A stretch of 64,000 nt of DNA from assembly GCA_003956705.1 (NCBI GenBank), contig QZCP01000128.1, positions 4,779-68,778 of the forward strand, in the 5' to 3' direction. Both the position numbers and the translations under genes were made by a program. The number at the start of each line of letters is the position of its first letter. Within the stretch, counting starts at the first letter, position 1. Of the stretch, positions 36,901 through 45,949 are shown piece by piece. The notes beneath the pieces were generated by a model. It was not told where the DNA came from, ran no database searches, and worked only from the letters and a program-made list of their open reading frames with translations. This DNA comes from Brevipalpus yothersi. Taxonomy: Eukaryota > Arthropoda > Arachnida > Trombidiformes > Tenuipalpidae.

Positions 36901-38666
36901 CTTTGAAAAATAAGGTCCATTAATGAGGAAAACAAACAAATTCTGAGTTTGGTTCAAATTCATCCGAGAATCATGAAGTTTGCTAAAGTTTCCTTGAAGA
37001 ACATCAATTCTTTCTTCTCTTTCTAACTCAAACAATTTTTCTCTTCTCTCCTTTTGTTATATGCTAATCAATTCACCATTTCAATGAAATATGATCAAAT
37101 CCGCTACACCATGTGGGTGATGTCAATTTGAAATCAAATTCAATCCTCCATCCCTACATTCTGTTTTCATCATCATGATTTGATGGAAAAATCGCACCTC
37201 CACTATACTGGATTATTGGAATGGAAAAAAATTTCATTTCCATCAAATTACGATTGTGACAATTTTCATCAAATTTTTTTTTCTGGATCCTTGATTCAAT
37301 CAGTTCCCGGTCGAGGTCCACCTCGACAAAGTTCTTCCAGTGGAATTGAAGTGGTGGAAGAAAGTGATAACAATACTGGTAACAGTAATAAACTCAAGCT
37401 GGTGACCATGTTGAGACAAGCGTTGGGTGAAGATGCCAATAAGATTCCCGGTTTCAATGAGTTTGTCGAGTTGATTCGACGTGAAAGTCGACGAGTTCTG
37501 GTGGAATCATCTGCTCAAACATCGTATGATTTACTTGAGACGTGGTTTCCTGCACTAAGACATCGACTGCCACCGAGTAAAAATGGATCAATGATTGGTG
37601 GTGGTGGTGGTGGAAGTAGCCATGGTGAAAGTGATGCGGAAGGCGAAAGTGATCCAAATCATCAGCATCATCACACACCTCGTCAGCGTATTCGACATGA
37701 TACGGGAATGAATGCCATCGGAAAAATGTGTCTATCACCAAGAGACAATAAGCTTTATCCTATGGAACGTGATACCGCTCAAGCTGCCTTTCCATGGCTT
37801 GACAATTCATATGCTTCATTTTCACATCAAACAACCGGAATGTATGATGAGAATAAACAGATAGTTCCAATACGAGTGGACATGAGAGGTGAGTATTTTG
37901 TTATCCATCCTTCAATTTTGCTGCAATCCAGAAAGTATTCCCTTTCCCTGTCGCTCTTTCTCTCTCCTCTCCTTTATATCTCCTTCTATTCTGCTTTTGC
38001 TCTTTTTTTGCGTCAAAGTTTTCTATCTTCCTGACAAAGGTATGAAAAATATTTCCAAAAGCTTATGTCTAACATAAATGTAATAACATTCACGAGTATC
38101 TTTCTGAGATTATTTTGGAATGGTTTTTCTTGTAACCATCGAGAGAATAAGAAAGCATCAATAACACGGAAAACAAAACTTTCTCATCTCTATCTTTGAG
38201 ATATCATTTGTTTTACACTATCTAGAAATAACCCTCTGAACTTTGTCAAATTCTTTTTTCATTTTTTTTTCGAGAATCACTACCATGTTGTATGTAAATG
38301 CAGTATCTTGAATAACTGTTCTTTCTTTCTCTCTCTCTCTTCCCTTGTACAGGCTCTCAAAGTCCATCACTTCGAAAGCGTACAAGTTCCATGTGTTCAA
38401 CCGGTAACAAGGTACGAGCCAGTGAGGAGAGTCTTTTGAGTGGAGCCAATTCATGTGTTATCGAAGAATCGGCAAGTTCTGGTGGAGAAAGTAGTCCAAG
38501 TTCTGGTGTGGTTTACAAAAATATTATCATCAATTTGGGAGGCACATCAAATGTTCCCAGTGAAATGGTGGACATTGGACCTCCTCCAAATTTTGAGAAT
38601 CAACATCATCATCATCATCATCATGATATTGGAATGGGCACTGGTAACTATATGCCAGGAGCATAA
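1280..38666 (+). CDS. mGluR: Metabotropic glutamate receptor (class C GPCR), 5' partial, eight exons
   Basis: A plasma-membrane G-protein-coupled receptor for glutamate. The coding sequence joins 1280-1544, 3133-3383, 5600-6045, 11932-12067, 27917-28841, 31269-31525, 37304-37888 and 38353-38666. All junctions are GT-AG and keep frame, giving 1059 residues to the stop at 38664. Fragment residues 1-321 are the second half of the Venus-flytrap domain, about 322-372 the cysteine-rich linker, about 383-633 the seven-helix domain and the rest the cytoplasmic tail. Family landmarks seen are GNYG, DGW, NSRNPWFKEFW, QDSK, TPVVKSSTREL, LVTKTNRIARILAGSKK and FNEAKFIGFTMYTT. The glutamate-contacting Tyr (GNYG), Asp (DGW) and Lys (QDSK) positions are retained. 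The first exon opens inside a codon, so the N-terminal exons lie upstream of the window. I cannot assign the group: the ligand domain looks group I-like, while helices 5-7 look closer to group II or insect receptors. Confidence 0.95.
1545..3132 (+). other. mGluR intron, 1.6 kb
   Basis: This intron is bounded by GTAAGT and TTTTAG. It contains pyrimidine-rich sequence (about 1940-2040 and 2460-2690) and no recognisable exon or RNA gene. Confidence 0.85.
3133..3383 (+). CDS. mGluR: mGluR exon B: ligand-binding domain with DGW and NPWF motifs
   Basis: The acceptor TTTTAG ends at 3132 and the donor GTAAGT begins at 3384. The translation starts ADGWADRMDVVQG and includes NPYTNSRNPWFKEFWEWKFGC, the most recognisable flytrap signature of the family. 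The Asp of DGW is the expected contact to the glutamate amino group. The exon ends in phase 1. Confidence 0.96.
3384..5599 (+). other. mGluR intron, 2.2 kb
   Basis: This intron is bounded by GTAAGT and TTACATAG. It is AT-rich with no conserved coding signal that I can see. Confidence 0.85.
5600..6045 (+). CDS. mGluR: mGluR exon C: end of ligand-binding domain
   Basis: The acceptor TTACATAG ends at 5599 and the donor GTAAGC begins at 6046. The exon contains NYTQDSKLAFVIKSIW, AYGLNEMH, FDKNGDPPATYDIMNF and VSICSEPC. The Lys of QDSK corresponds to the residue that holds the distal carboxylate of glutamate in mammalian receptors. The FDKNGDPP...YDIMNF run closely resembles group I receptors. It ends in phase 0. 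Confidence 0.95.
8371..8393. repeat. (CT)n microsatellite
   Basis: About 11.5 perfect CT units inside an mGluR intron. Confidence 0.95.
9471..9510. repeat. 10-bp tandem repeat, four copies
   Basis: The unit gtatatgtct is repeated three times exactly and once with a final base change. It runs on into a (gt)/(gtat)-rich stretch to about 9530. Confidence 0.9.
11932..12067 (+). CDS. mGluR: mGluR exon D: cysteine-rich domain
   Basis: A 136-nt exon between the acceptor CATTACAG (ending 11931) and the donor GTAAGT (12068). It encodes EQCCWLCIACQPGEY, TTCTKCDQGFWP and NENLTG, the cysteine-rich linker that couples the flytrap to the membrane helices. It is too short for ordinary ORF listing but is unambiguous by motif and by phase (0 in, 1 out). 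Confidence 0.95.
13691..13726. repeat. (CT)18 microsatellite
   Basis: A perfect TC/CT run. A GA run of similar length begins about 190 bp downstream. Confidence 0.95.
13920..13947. repeat. (GA)14 microsatellite
   Basis: A perfect GA run on the + strand, complementary to the CT run at 13691-13726. Confidence 0.95.
17867..18345. repeat. Long (CT)n tract interrupted by assembly gap
   Basis: CT repeat runs into the gap from the left (to 17919) and out of it on the right (from 18279). The gap therefore probably sits within one unresolved CT array or between two of them. Confidence 0.9.
17920..18278. other. Assembly gap (359 N)
   Basis: A run of 359 undetermined bases inside an mGluR intron. The reading frames that cross it on both strands are artefacts of the N run and the dinucleotide repeat. 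Confidence 0.99.
18590..18609. repeat. (GA)n microsatellite
   Basis: About ten GA units, 245 bp downstream of the long CT tract and complementary to it. Confidence 0.95.
21996..22021. repeat. (GA)n microsatellite
   Basis: Thirteen GA units within the 15.8-kb intron. Confidence 0.95.
22563..22613. repeat. (CT)25 microsatellite
   Basis: A perfect CT run of about 51 bp within the 15.8-kb intron. Confidence 0.95.
23741..23763. repeat. (CT)n microsatellite
   Basis: About 11 CT units within the 15.8-kb intron. Confidence 0.95.
26002..26243. repeat. Two GA microsatellites (26002-26023 and 26176-26243)
   Basis: GA runs of about 22 and 68 bp (the second with one interruption) separated by about 150 bp of unique sequence. 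Confidence 0.95.
26951..26987. repeat. (CT)18 microsatellite
   Basis: A perfect CT run about 700 bp downstream of the 68-bp GA tract and complementary to it. A further short CT run lies at 27186-27205. Confidence 0.95.
27917..28841 (+). CDS. mGluR: mGluR exon E: seven-transmembrane domain
   Basis: The acceptor ACACTCAG ends at 27916 and the donor GTAAGT starts at 28842. The exon starts GCYEIEEEYIKW, completing the cysteine-rich domain. It then encodes all seven helices, with the conserved TPVVKSSTREL loop, LVTKTNRIARILAGSKK at the end of helix 3, KKPRFMS, the Cys of the second extracellular loop (ECNTT), TRNVPENFNEAKFIGFTMY and PKLYIILFKPEKN. The whole seven-helix block sits on this one 925-nt exon. 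Confidence 0.97.
29608..29658. repeat. (CT)25 microsatellite
   Basis: A perfect CT run in the intron after the seven-helix exon. Confidence 0.95.
30077..30126. repeat. (CA)n microsatellite, imperfect
   Basis: CA units with occasional TA or TG interruptions. A GT run complementary to it follows at 30252-30282. Confidence 0.93.
30252..30282. repeat. (GT)n microsatellite
   Basis: GT units with one TAT interruption. The run can pair with the CA run 125 bp upstream. Confidence 0.93.
31269..31525 (+). CDS. mGluR: mGluR exon F: cytoplasmic tail, basic segment
   Basis: The acceptor CTTTCCAG ends at 31268 and the donor GTAAGA starts at 31526. It continues the reading frame (AG plus G gives Arg). 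The encoded tail is basic and polar (KPPGKRKTGLNLFERFRVSKQ, KIRAVRAAEALDRQT). I recognise no domain here. It is assigned to the gene by phase, splice sites and position. Confidence 0.82.
33140..33183. repeat. (CT)22 microsatellite
   Basis: A perfect CT run in the 5.8-kb mGluR intron. Confidence 0.95.
33934..33977. repeat. (CT)22 microsatellite
   Basis: A perfect CT run in the same intron as the tract at 33140, and of similar length. Confidence 0.95.
37304..37888 (+). CDS. mGluR: mGluR exon G: cytoplasmic tail with predicted helical segment and poly-Gly
   Basis: The acceptor TCAATCAG ends at 37303 and the donor GTGAGT starts at 37889. The encoded tail has a Ser-rich start and a probably helical segment (TMLRQALGEDANKIPGFNEF followed by VELIRRESRR and SYDLLETWFPALRHRLPPSK). 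A GGT-repeat run of six glycines (about 37,597-37,614) and a His-rich patch follow. The end, LYPMERDTAQAAFPWLDNSY and PIRVDMR, looks constrained. The homologue of this tail is not obvious to me. Confidence 0.83.
37889..38352 (+). other. mGluR last intron, 464 bp
   Basis: This intron is bounded by GTGAGT and TTGTACAG, with a pyrimidine-rich 3' end. It is the shortest intron of the receptor gene. Confidence 0.85.
38353..38666 (+). CDS. mGluR: mGluR exon H: terminal exon with PPPNF and poly-His
   Basis: The acceptor TTGTACAG ends at 38352. The exon reads GSQSPSLRKRTSSMCS, then a Ser-rich stretch, PPPNF (38580-38594), seven His codons (38604-38624) and a TAA stop at 38664-38666. It closes the receptor reading frame. 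Confidence 0.88.
38580..38594 (+). other. PPxxF-type motif (PPPNF) in receptor tail, candidate Homer EVH1 ligand
   Basis: Five codons read Pro-Pro-Pro-Asn-Phe, 24 residues before the receptor C-terminus. In vertebrate group I receptors a PPxxF motif near the C-terminus binds the EVH1 domain of Homer scaffolds. The match is to a short motif, so binding here is inference. Confidence 0.45.
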
Positions 38667-41627
38667 GATGTATAACGAATCAAGATCCAAATGATGGCTC
38701 ATTATATTCACTATATTTGATGGCCAATCGTTGACTTTGCTGTGTGTGCTGTATGTGAATGTGTTTGTATGGACTTATGCTTTTCTCTCTTTCACTTGAA
38801 AACGAAATAGAGAGAGAAGAAAGCTTACCACTCAAAGTCATCACTACCCATGATGTAATGGAAATGATCTCATTGGTGGTAGTGATAAAAGAGCTGAATT
38901 TGGTCATAAAATTTACCCAGAATAGTGCTACTGGAAACATACACACCGTTCACTGGAGTGAGTTCTGAAATTCATGAGGCATTCTTCTTTGGTATGTTGC
39001 TGTAAATAGTGGTCAATAATTTCTTAAACACCAATGAACAACAACATTCACCGACACTTCAACACACACTCACATCTGAGCAATATATTTATAAGCATAA
39101 TGGAAATTTCAATGCACCAAAACTCCATTTTTTCAATTCTCTCTCTCTCTCTTTCCATGCCAAGCCGGTGATGAACAATTTATATGAATATATATATATA
39201 TAATTCAAAGTCTTTGCGGATTTAAGAGTTCATCTCACATTTTTCATATATTTCATCCACTTCTACAAAACAAGCGCTAGAAAGCGATGAAAAATTGAAC
39301 AAACACAAGCAAATTATGATGATTAAACGCTCAATCTGTTATTCAATAACTTTTTGTGTCAGATAATCATGAAAAGAATACATTCTGCCAGTTATCAATA
39401 CTCATGGAAAAATGATGATGATTTTTATTCGTTCTTTTACTCAATCTTCACCAAAGAAAAACTGATCTTAACCCCTGAATTCTTGAGCTTTATCTCATCA
39501 AGATCAAAGTTCTCATTTCTTTTTAGAAATTTTCGATAAAAATTTTAAAAATCAATAATCATTACTGTCAAAATTTTTCCAAGTTGTCTGTTTCCCATTA
39601 TCTTAGATCATGATCCACAAATTTTATCTCGTAATTTCCGTTATGTTACAGAGAGAGTAAGTCTGTTCGTTGTGTATTATAATCATCATTATGCTCAGCT
39701 GTTCATCATCAAAATTATTCATTAAGTTAATGAATCAATGGTCAACAATACCCGGTGTTGAAAATCTGGAAGAAAGAGAGAAACTCATGTGCACAATATC
39801 AGTTAATATTAGTTGATCTATGATCATCACATAAAAATTCATCTCTTCAACTATCTGATCAAAGCAATCTGCATCAAATATACTCAAATCAGATCAAACA
39901 CTCACTCATCATATGGTCAGTGGATTGGATGCAATGACCAGAAAAATTGTTGTTATGTTATGATCCTCTTTTTTTTGATGGACAACATATCCTGAGGAAC
40001 TCTTCAAATTCTTGCTACTTATTGATCCCTTAATAGCTTCACTTTTTAATGCGAAAATCTGTAAATAACAAATACGCAAATAAATCGATTTTGATTGAAA
40101 TTTCCTATATTTCGAAAACTCAATGAATTTACATGTTCATTTGCTATCCAATTTTGACTTTCTAATGACCCAAAATTTAAATGTCCTACACATCAACCTC
40201 ATCAGCTTTTAATGGATGAAAATCTATCCATTTCGCTATCAACCTTCAGCCAGTATAATGGCCTAGGGAAATGATTCGAATTGAACTTTCTCTCTCTCAC
40301 ACACATACTTTATTGATTTTCTGTCTTTGATTGAGACACTTTACTCACAGAAAGTAGCATCAAATTTTGACGTATTAATGAGCTGAATTTCGATCACCAT
40401 GATCATGTTTTCCAATGTACTTGTCTCAAAAATTTGTGTGCACGTGTACGGACACATAAAACAACGTCAGTCAATAGATTGGTATGCTTTTGGCGTTAAT
40501 GGAATGTTGGCTCCAAATAATGAGAAGAAAAGGAAGAGAGATTCCATTGGATTGCCGAAAATTGATGGTCACTAAGCCTATCTCATCCATCAAGGTGAGA
40601 ATACAATCAGGTTGACTATCGAAGGTGATATAGTAGATGAATAGAATGAGAAATGGGTAAGTAACGGTAAAGGACAGCAGAAAGTAGCTAAAACAATAGT
40701 CAAGAATGGAAAGAATGATGAGATCTTGTGGAAATGATCATGACTATCCAATGTTGTGTGTGGGCATCTTTTCCGTTTGATTGTCTTCTTTTATGCTTCC
40801 TCATTTTCACACTCATCAAGCCGATATATAGTCATTATCCTTTATTGCTTCAGATGCTCTGGGTGTCAGTTGTTTTGAGAATATTCTATCAGTGTCATCA
40901 GTGATTTATTCCGCCATGGACACCATTGACCATCGATAACATGAGCTTGATGGTAAAACTCGAGGTAATAAAGAAGAGAGTTTAGATGAGACTGGAGAGT
41001 CAACTGAGGGAAGTGAGTCAAGATTATTTGACTTTTTGACTACAAAATTTATCAGCTTTCAGAGAATCACAGGCTCCAAAAAACTTTATACTCAGAGATT
41101 TACGCGGAAGGATGTCAAAAAGGTATTTAATTAAAAGTTCAATGAAATTTTGAGTATCAATAAAGCCTTCCGCTATCATGACTATAAGGTTTTATAGAAC
41201 AGATTGAAAAATTTGAGGAGATGTTTCCCTGGATTGACCTTCGAAAATTCCTGAAAAGAACGTCTAGAATGAATATTCACTTGTCTACTGTCAAGTTATC
41301 AACACTGAGATGAGGTTTAAGTAAAATTTCTGAGGCTAAATTGGCTTTTCAATCTTGATGGTTATAGATTACGTTAACAAGATAACAGTTTTGATGTCTT
41401 CTCTTTGATAGAGAGTTGAGAGCACTTTGAGTGAAGGTAAATCAAGGCCATACAGTATGATAAGTACATCATGCTTTAAGTGCTCATGATCGAGAATTAA
41501 TCATGAGAATATCAATAAAAAATCTAGATCGATCACAAGTTGCTGATAAAGTGAAAGAGAAGAAAAATATTTTGCTTAATCAACTCTTCAAACACTGGAA
41601 CAATCTTTCGAACTGCACATACAAACA
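38667..41627. other. Intergenic stretch between mGluR and the GH30 gene
   Basis: This should hold the 3' UTRs of two convergent genes. I see no coding signal, RNA gene or mobile-element remnant, and no polyadenylation site I can place with confidence. Confidence 0.6.
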
Positions 41628-42860
41628 CTAGGAACTGCACACCGAACGTGGAGGTAACGAATCACTTGGCTGACATATAAAATCATAATCATCAGTGGTA
41701 CAACAAAGTTCTGTAGATGATCTGAGCTCAATTGTGGTTGATTCTCGATTGACAAACACTTTTCGGCCATCAAACTGTAGACATGAGTAGCCATCCATTG
41801 AACAATCAGTTCGATTTGATGTCCCATAAGCAGCTGTGGTGAAGTGTTTGTAGGCATAATATTTTTTGGGAAACATTATCTCATCAATATGATGATGATG
41901 GTGACTTTTCAATCCCCATATCAATGATTCACCCGATTTGGATTTCGTGAATGTGGACCAATAATAAAATCGTTGGACACAAGTTGTGCCAACAAAATTA
42001 ACAATACTGGTAGCCAAATCGAGGGCTTCTTGCATCTGAGTGAATTCGGAGAACAGATAAGTGCTCGATATTTCAGTTATCCACACAGGATTACTTGGAT
42101 ACACTTCTTGATATGTTGCCGAATCATAATATACACGTCCAAAATTGGGTGAAAATATATTGTAATTTATCTTGTATCCATGGCTGATAATAATTTCACA
42201 CGCTTTCTTACAGTCTATTCCTTGATAACTATAGTCTCGATAAATTTTCGATACCCAAAAGTATGCATTCTCGGGGCAAACTTTAAATCTATCCTCTTCA
42301 TACGTTTGAACCAGACGACACAATTGAGCTGCTGACATGGAACATTCATCCCATGCTGCGAACATATTTTCAGGCTCATTAGCCAGTGAAATTTGTTTCA
42401 CTGTCAAATTAAATCGATCTTGAACCATCTCGGTAATATTGTTCAAATAGTAACGATAACTTGCTTCATATTCTTCTTTCAATTGTCGTCTAATGTTCTT
42501 CATATAGTATGGTGGAGACCATATTGATATGAATAAATCTTTCTCTGGCAATCCAGATAGCATCGAATGCATTGTGATCCATGAACATGTCTGCTTATCT
42601 TGACACTTGATTTCATATTCATCTTGGGATGGTGAAAATGATGGAATATATTCGGAACGGAATAAGCGTATCTTGAGATCATTGTACACTCGATCGATTA
42701 TGGTTTTCCGGATCAAAGGTGTTGTATCGTTGAGATCTGTTAATTTTCCCATATAAACACCGAAACCTTGGAAAGGAAAGTGGCAACATGTACAATAATT
42801 TAGGATTGAGATTATGAATAAGTAGAAAAATGATGTAGAAACAATATTTTTGAGCAACAT
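41628..42860 (-). CDS. Secreted glycoside hydrolase family 30 (GH30) protein, intronless
   Basis: A predicted retaining beta-glycosidase, 410 residues, in one exon. I start it at the ATG at 42858-42860, because residues 1-25 then form a signal peptide (MLLKNIVSTSFFYLFIISIL followed by NYCTC). An upstream in-frame ATG at 42941 would put 27 polar residues in front of it. GH30 landmarks are QGFG (31-34), SIWSPPYYMK (112-121), SLANEPE with the expected acid/base Glu162, and WITEISS with the expected nucleophile Glu263. The C-terminal part (about 355-410) is short for the family's beta-sandwich side domain. It differs from animal lysosomal glucocerebrosidase, which is about 500 residues with other flanking motifs. 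The EPEN...C...AAQLCRLV surroundings recall the microbial xylanase-type subfamilies. The substrate cannot be fixed from sequence. Confidence 0.82.
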   Translation of the reverse strand: MLLKNIVSTSFFYLFIISILNYCTCCHFPFQGFGVYMGKLTDLNDTTPLIRKTIIDRVYNDLKIRLFRSEYIPSFSPSQDEYEIKCQDKQTCSWITMHSMLSGLPEKDLFISIWSPPYYMKNIRRQLKEEYEASYRYYLNNITEMVQDRFNLTVKQISLANEPENMFAAWDECSMSAAQLCRLVQTYEEDRFKVCPENAYFWVSKIYRDYSYQGIDCKKACEIIISHGYKINYNIFSPNFGRVYYDSATYQEVYPSNPVWITEISSTYLFSEFTQMQEALDLATSIVNFVGTTCVQRFYYWSTFTKSKSGESLIWGLKSHHHHHIDEIMFPKKYYAYKHFTTAAYGTSNRTDCSMDGYSCLQFDGRKVFVNRESTTIELRSSTELCCTTDDYDFICQPSDSLPPRSVCSS

Positions 42861-44233
42861 AATTGCGTTCAATTCGAGCAAAAATTTCACAAAAACACAA
42901 TAAATTTCAGTTTGATCATATGAAGAACGATTTGGTAACATTCAATCTATAATTACTCTTACTTCTTCTGATTTAATACTATTAAAACAATGAAATAGAA
43001 ACAAAACAAAACAAAACAGTTATATTCGATTGACAATTTTCGTTATCGATTATTATCACAGAACAGGATGATCTGATAATGTCGTATTATCAAAACAAGT
43101 TCAATGTTTGGTATAGCTGATCGATATCTTGCCATCGTTTATACGAGATCACAAGTCAACAAACATCGATCATTACAATTAGTTTGTGAACATATGATTT
43201 AGCAAATGAGTTAAAAAAACAGAACATCATATGGCTGTTGATCTGACCAAATATGAGGATCATGCTCACCACAGTACCATGAAATTCCTTGAGATTCCTA
43301 TGGAAAAAAATAACAGATTACCTTTAAATAATTAGTCAACCGGAAGTATAATATGATGGGAAACGTTACCTAGGAGCCAGTCAATTAAAATGTATCTGAT
43401 GATCATTATTTCCATTAGCAAAACTTTCATATTTTCGGTCAAAAAAAGGTAATCATTCAAGAATTATCTTGCAAGAAAAGTCCGATAAATAATCAGCTCA
43501 ATTCATCGATGATTTCGCAAACATGCTAGTGTATGCTTACACATTGAACTGATTCCAAGGTTTTGCTGGCTCAAAAGTGGAAAGTAAGAAGAGATAGTTT
43601 CAAGGATAGAAATCCCAGGAAATTAGCTGGTTTGTCTCCTGATTGTTCTCTCTTTCTCTCTGACTCAAGCACCGTTCTGAGATGATGATCATACGATGTG
43701 TCACATACACATCACATCTCCCGGAAAATGTGAAAAGTGCAGCATTTTATGCACTTTTTTTCTGCTGATGCAATTGTGAGTACCAAATAAGAGCAATATA
43801 AGCTCATTTTCAGTGCTTATTTACAGTAGATTAAGTCGATAAGTTGAAATATGTTTATCGTAAAATAAACAAATCGATTGAGATACTGTCGATGATTCTG
43901 AGGCAAAGATAGAAATATCATGTTGATTGGAAGAGAGAGAAACCGAAAATATTGTGTTTGAGAGAAGGTGCCAATTATAGTAAAATTCGAATTGGCAGCT
44001 GATTTGAGTTCCGCCAGTCAGAAGCAGTGTTGAGAATGTTGACACTTGATTTTTTGCCCTATTCAGAAATAATAATCACTGCAATTGATCATTTAAACTT
44101 GAATGAGATCTGATTAGACAGCCCTTACAAAGGAAACTTGCAACAGAAAAATAGACATGCAATCAGTGGCACCTTAATACAAAGAATTGATTTATATTTT
44201 ACAAATATTGATGAAAAGTATGTACAAGGAAGC
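42861..44233. other. Intergenic stretch upstream of GH30, downstream of SF3B2
   Basis: AT-rich, holding the GH30 promoter side and the SF3B2 3' end. I see no further gene in it. Confidence 0.6.
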
Positions 44234-45949
44234 TTAAAATTTGAATTTTTCATATTTCTTGGATGTTTTGGATGTTTCTTGTTGCTTTTTACGCTTTTGA
44301 CGCATAGAATGTTCTACAACCATGTCAGAGAAGTCTTCACGAGCGGGAGCTTGATCTTTCATGGACTGTTCATATTTCGCTTGTAAGCCAGGTGTGCTCA
44401 TGTCTAATTCGTTTGGATCGAGAGATAATTCAATTCCTTGACCTCGCTTTAGAACTGAAGTATCATACACATGAGTCGAAGCCATCATCTCTTTACCTAT
44501 TTTGTCAACCTTTTTCTCTGGTAATACTGTAAATGCGGACTGCAATTCATCATTTTCCATTTCAGCTTCGATCTTTCGTTTTCTCAGCTCGATCATATGG
44601 GCCATTTCCATTCCTCCAGATATCGTTGAATAACCTGATGGGGTAGCCAGACCTTCGGCCGGTGTGACGAAGCCAGTTTCATCAGGTCGAGTAGCACTAG
44701 AAGGATTAGCTTGTTCTGCTGATTCTTCTTCTTCCTCCTCCTCTTCTTCCTCTTCTTCTTCTTCAACTTCCATTTCACCCCAGAAGTTTTTATCAACATA
44801 CTCTTCTGGATTGGCTCCATCTTGGGTAGTATTTACACCGAAAACATCACCATAAAGTGGTCGTCCGTATTCATCGACAGGTGGTTTACCCCAACCTCCA
44901 GCATGATAACCGAATGTACAACCATCTGGAATTCTGGCATTCAATCCAGGAATTTTGAGATTTGGATAAGATGGAGGTGGACCATATCGCTGCATTGCAA
45001 TTAACCAAGGCGGCGGTACCTTGTGAGCATTAACTCCAGTGGGCATACCAAGAGCGGTTCTCAATTCATTACTTAAATCACCTGGTTTTTTCTCTTTCAA
45101 TCGAGTCTCAAACTCTTTGCCTTCATAGTAGAGATCTCCATGGATTGTCATTCTAGGTTTTGTTTGCCACTTGAAGAAGGCATCGTGTAATTTTTGATAT
45201 TCTATATCTATTTTTCCTAACTTTGGTCTGATCTTTTCTCTTTGCTTGGTTTTCAGAGATTTGGCATCCTCTTTGTCTTGCAATGCTTGTCTCATTTCCA
45301 TAATACCTGTGTTACGAATAAATTCAGGTAACTGGAATGGCCTCTTTTCAACTCCTCTTTTCCCTTGTAAATATTTTCTCTTAAAACACCAATGACGAGG
45401 CACAGGCACAGAATTTCTGGTTGCTTTCAGCTCGAGAAGCAGTAGAGGATCTTTTGCTGTCACATCGTGCATCTCAACCAATTCCGGATGGGAAACTCGA
45501 AATTTAAGTTGAGCAACTGACATTCTGGTCATTTGTTTCATCTTTCTCTTCGATATTAAACCTTCTTTGTTCTCTTCCGTTTCTTTCAACTCATAATCAG
45601 CCGGTCTTTTTCTCTCAACAACAACATTCTCTTTATCTTTTTCCTCCTTAACATTGGGATCACGCTTGGCTCCCAAAGATTTATTCTTAAATTTTTCGAA
45701 GACACCAGCGAACATTTCAAACAGAGCATCTTGTTCCACACTGTCTTCCACATACCTACAATCAAAGTAATCACAATCAGTATCAACATTCAGCATCAAT
45801 AAATCGAAAACAAAACAAAACAATACTTACTCATATTCAATGTTGTCCTTATCATCATCTTCTACAACACCATTGGATTCTGTCCTATCCTTCTCAACAT
45901 CGGCCCCATTGGTGGTGGGTGGCGGTGGTGATGAGGATGTCCCATTCAT
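44234..45949 (-). CDS. SF3B2: Splicing factor 3B subunit 2 (SAP145/CUS1), two exons
   Basis: A core component of the SF3b complex of the U2 snRNP, acting in the nucleus at branch-site recognition. The exons are 45831-45949 and 44234-45755, with a 73-nt intron between (donor GTAAGT, acceptor TTGTAG). The spliced product is 546 residues. The start ATG at 45947-45949 gives MNGTSSSPPPP. Residues about 108-235 form the DUF382 domain (KRKMKQMTRMSVAQLKFRV, RHWCFKRKYLQGKRG). The PSP domain follows at about 263-330 (KPGDLSNELRTALGMPTG, VPPPWLIAMQRYGPPPSYP, GYHAGGWGKPPVDEYG). An acidic run of about 15 Glu lies at 371-385. The protein is much shorter than the roughly 895-residue human protein and lacks its N-terminal SAP and proline-rich part. 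It is closer in size to yeast Cus1. Confidence 0.97.
45756..45830 (-). other. SF3B2 intron (about 75 bp)
   Basis: On the minus strand the sequence reads GTAAGTATTG at the 5' end and GATTGTAG at the 3' end. Joining GA to G gives Glu in the context NIEYEYVEDSVEQ, which matches the family's conserved EIEY start of the core region. Confidence 0.9.

Larger units (their letters stand above)
31526..37303 (+). other. mGluR intron, 5.8 kb
   Basis: This intron is bounded by GTAAGA and TCAATCAG. It contains two CT microsatellites (33140-33183 and 33934-33977). No exon was recognised within it. Confidence 0.82.

Noticed and set aside
42861..42941. N-terminal extension of the GH30 protein to an upstream ATG at 42941
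   Set aside because: It would place 27 polar residues ahead of a clear signal peptide; the ATG at 42860 fits a secreted enzyme better.
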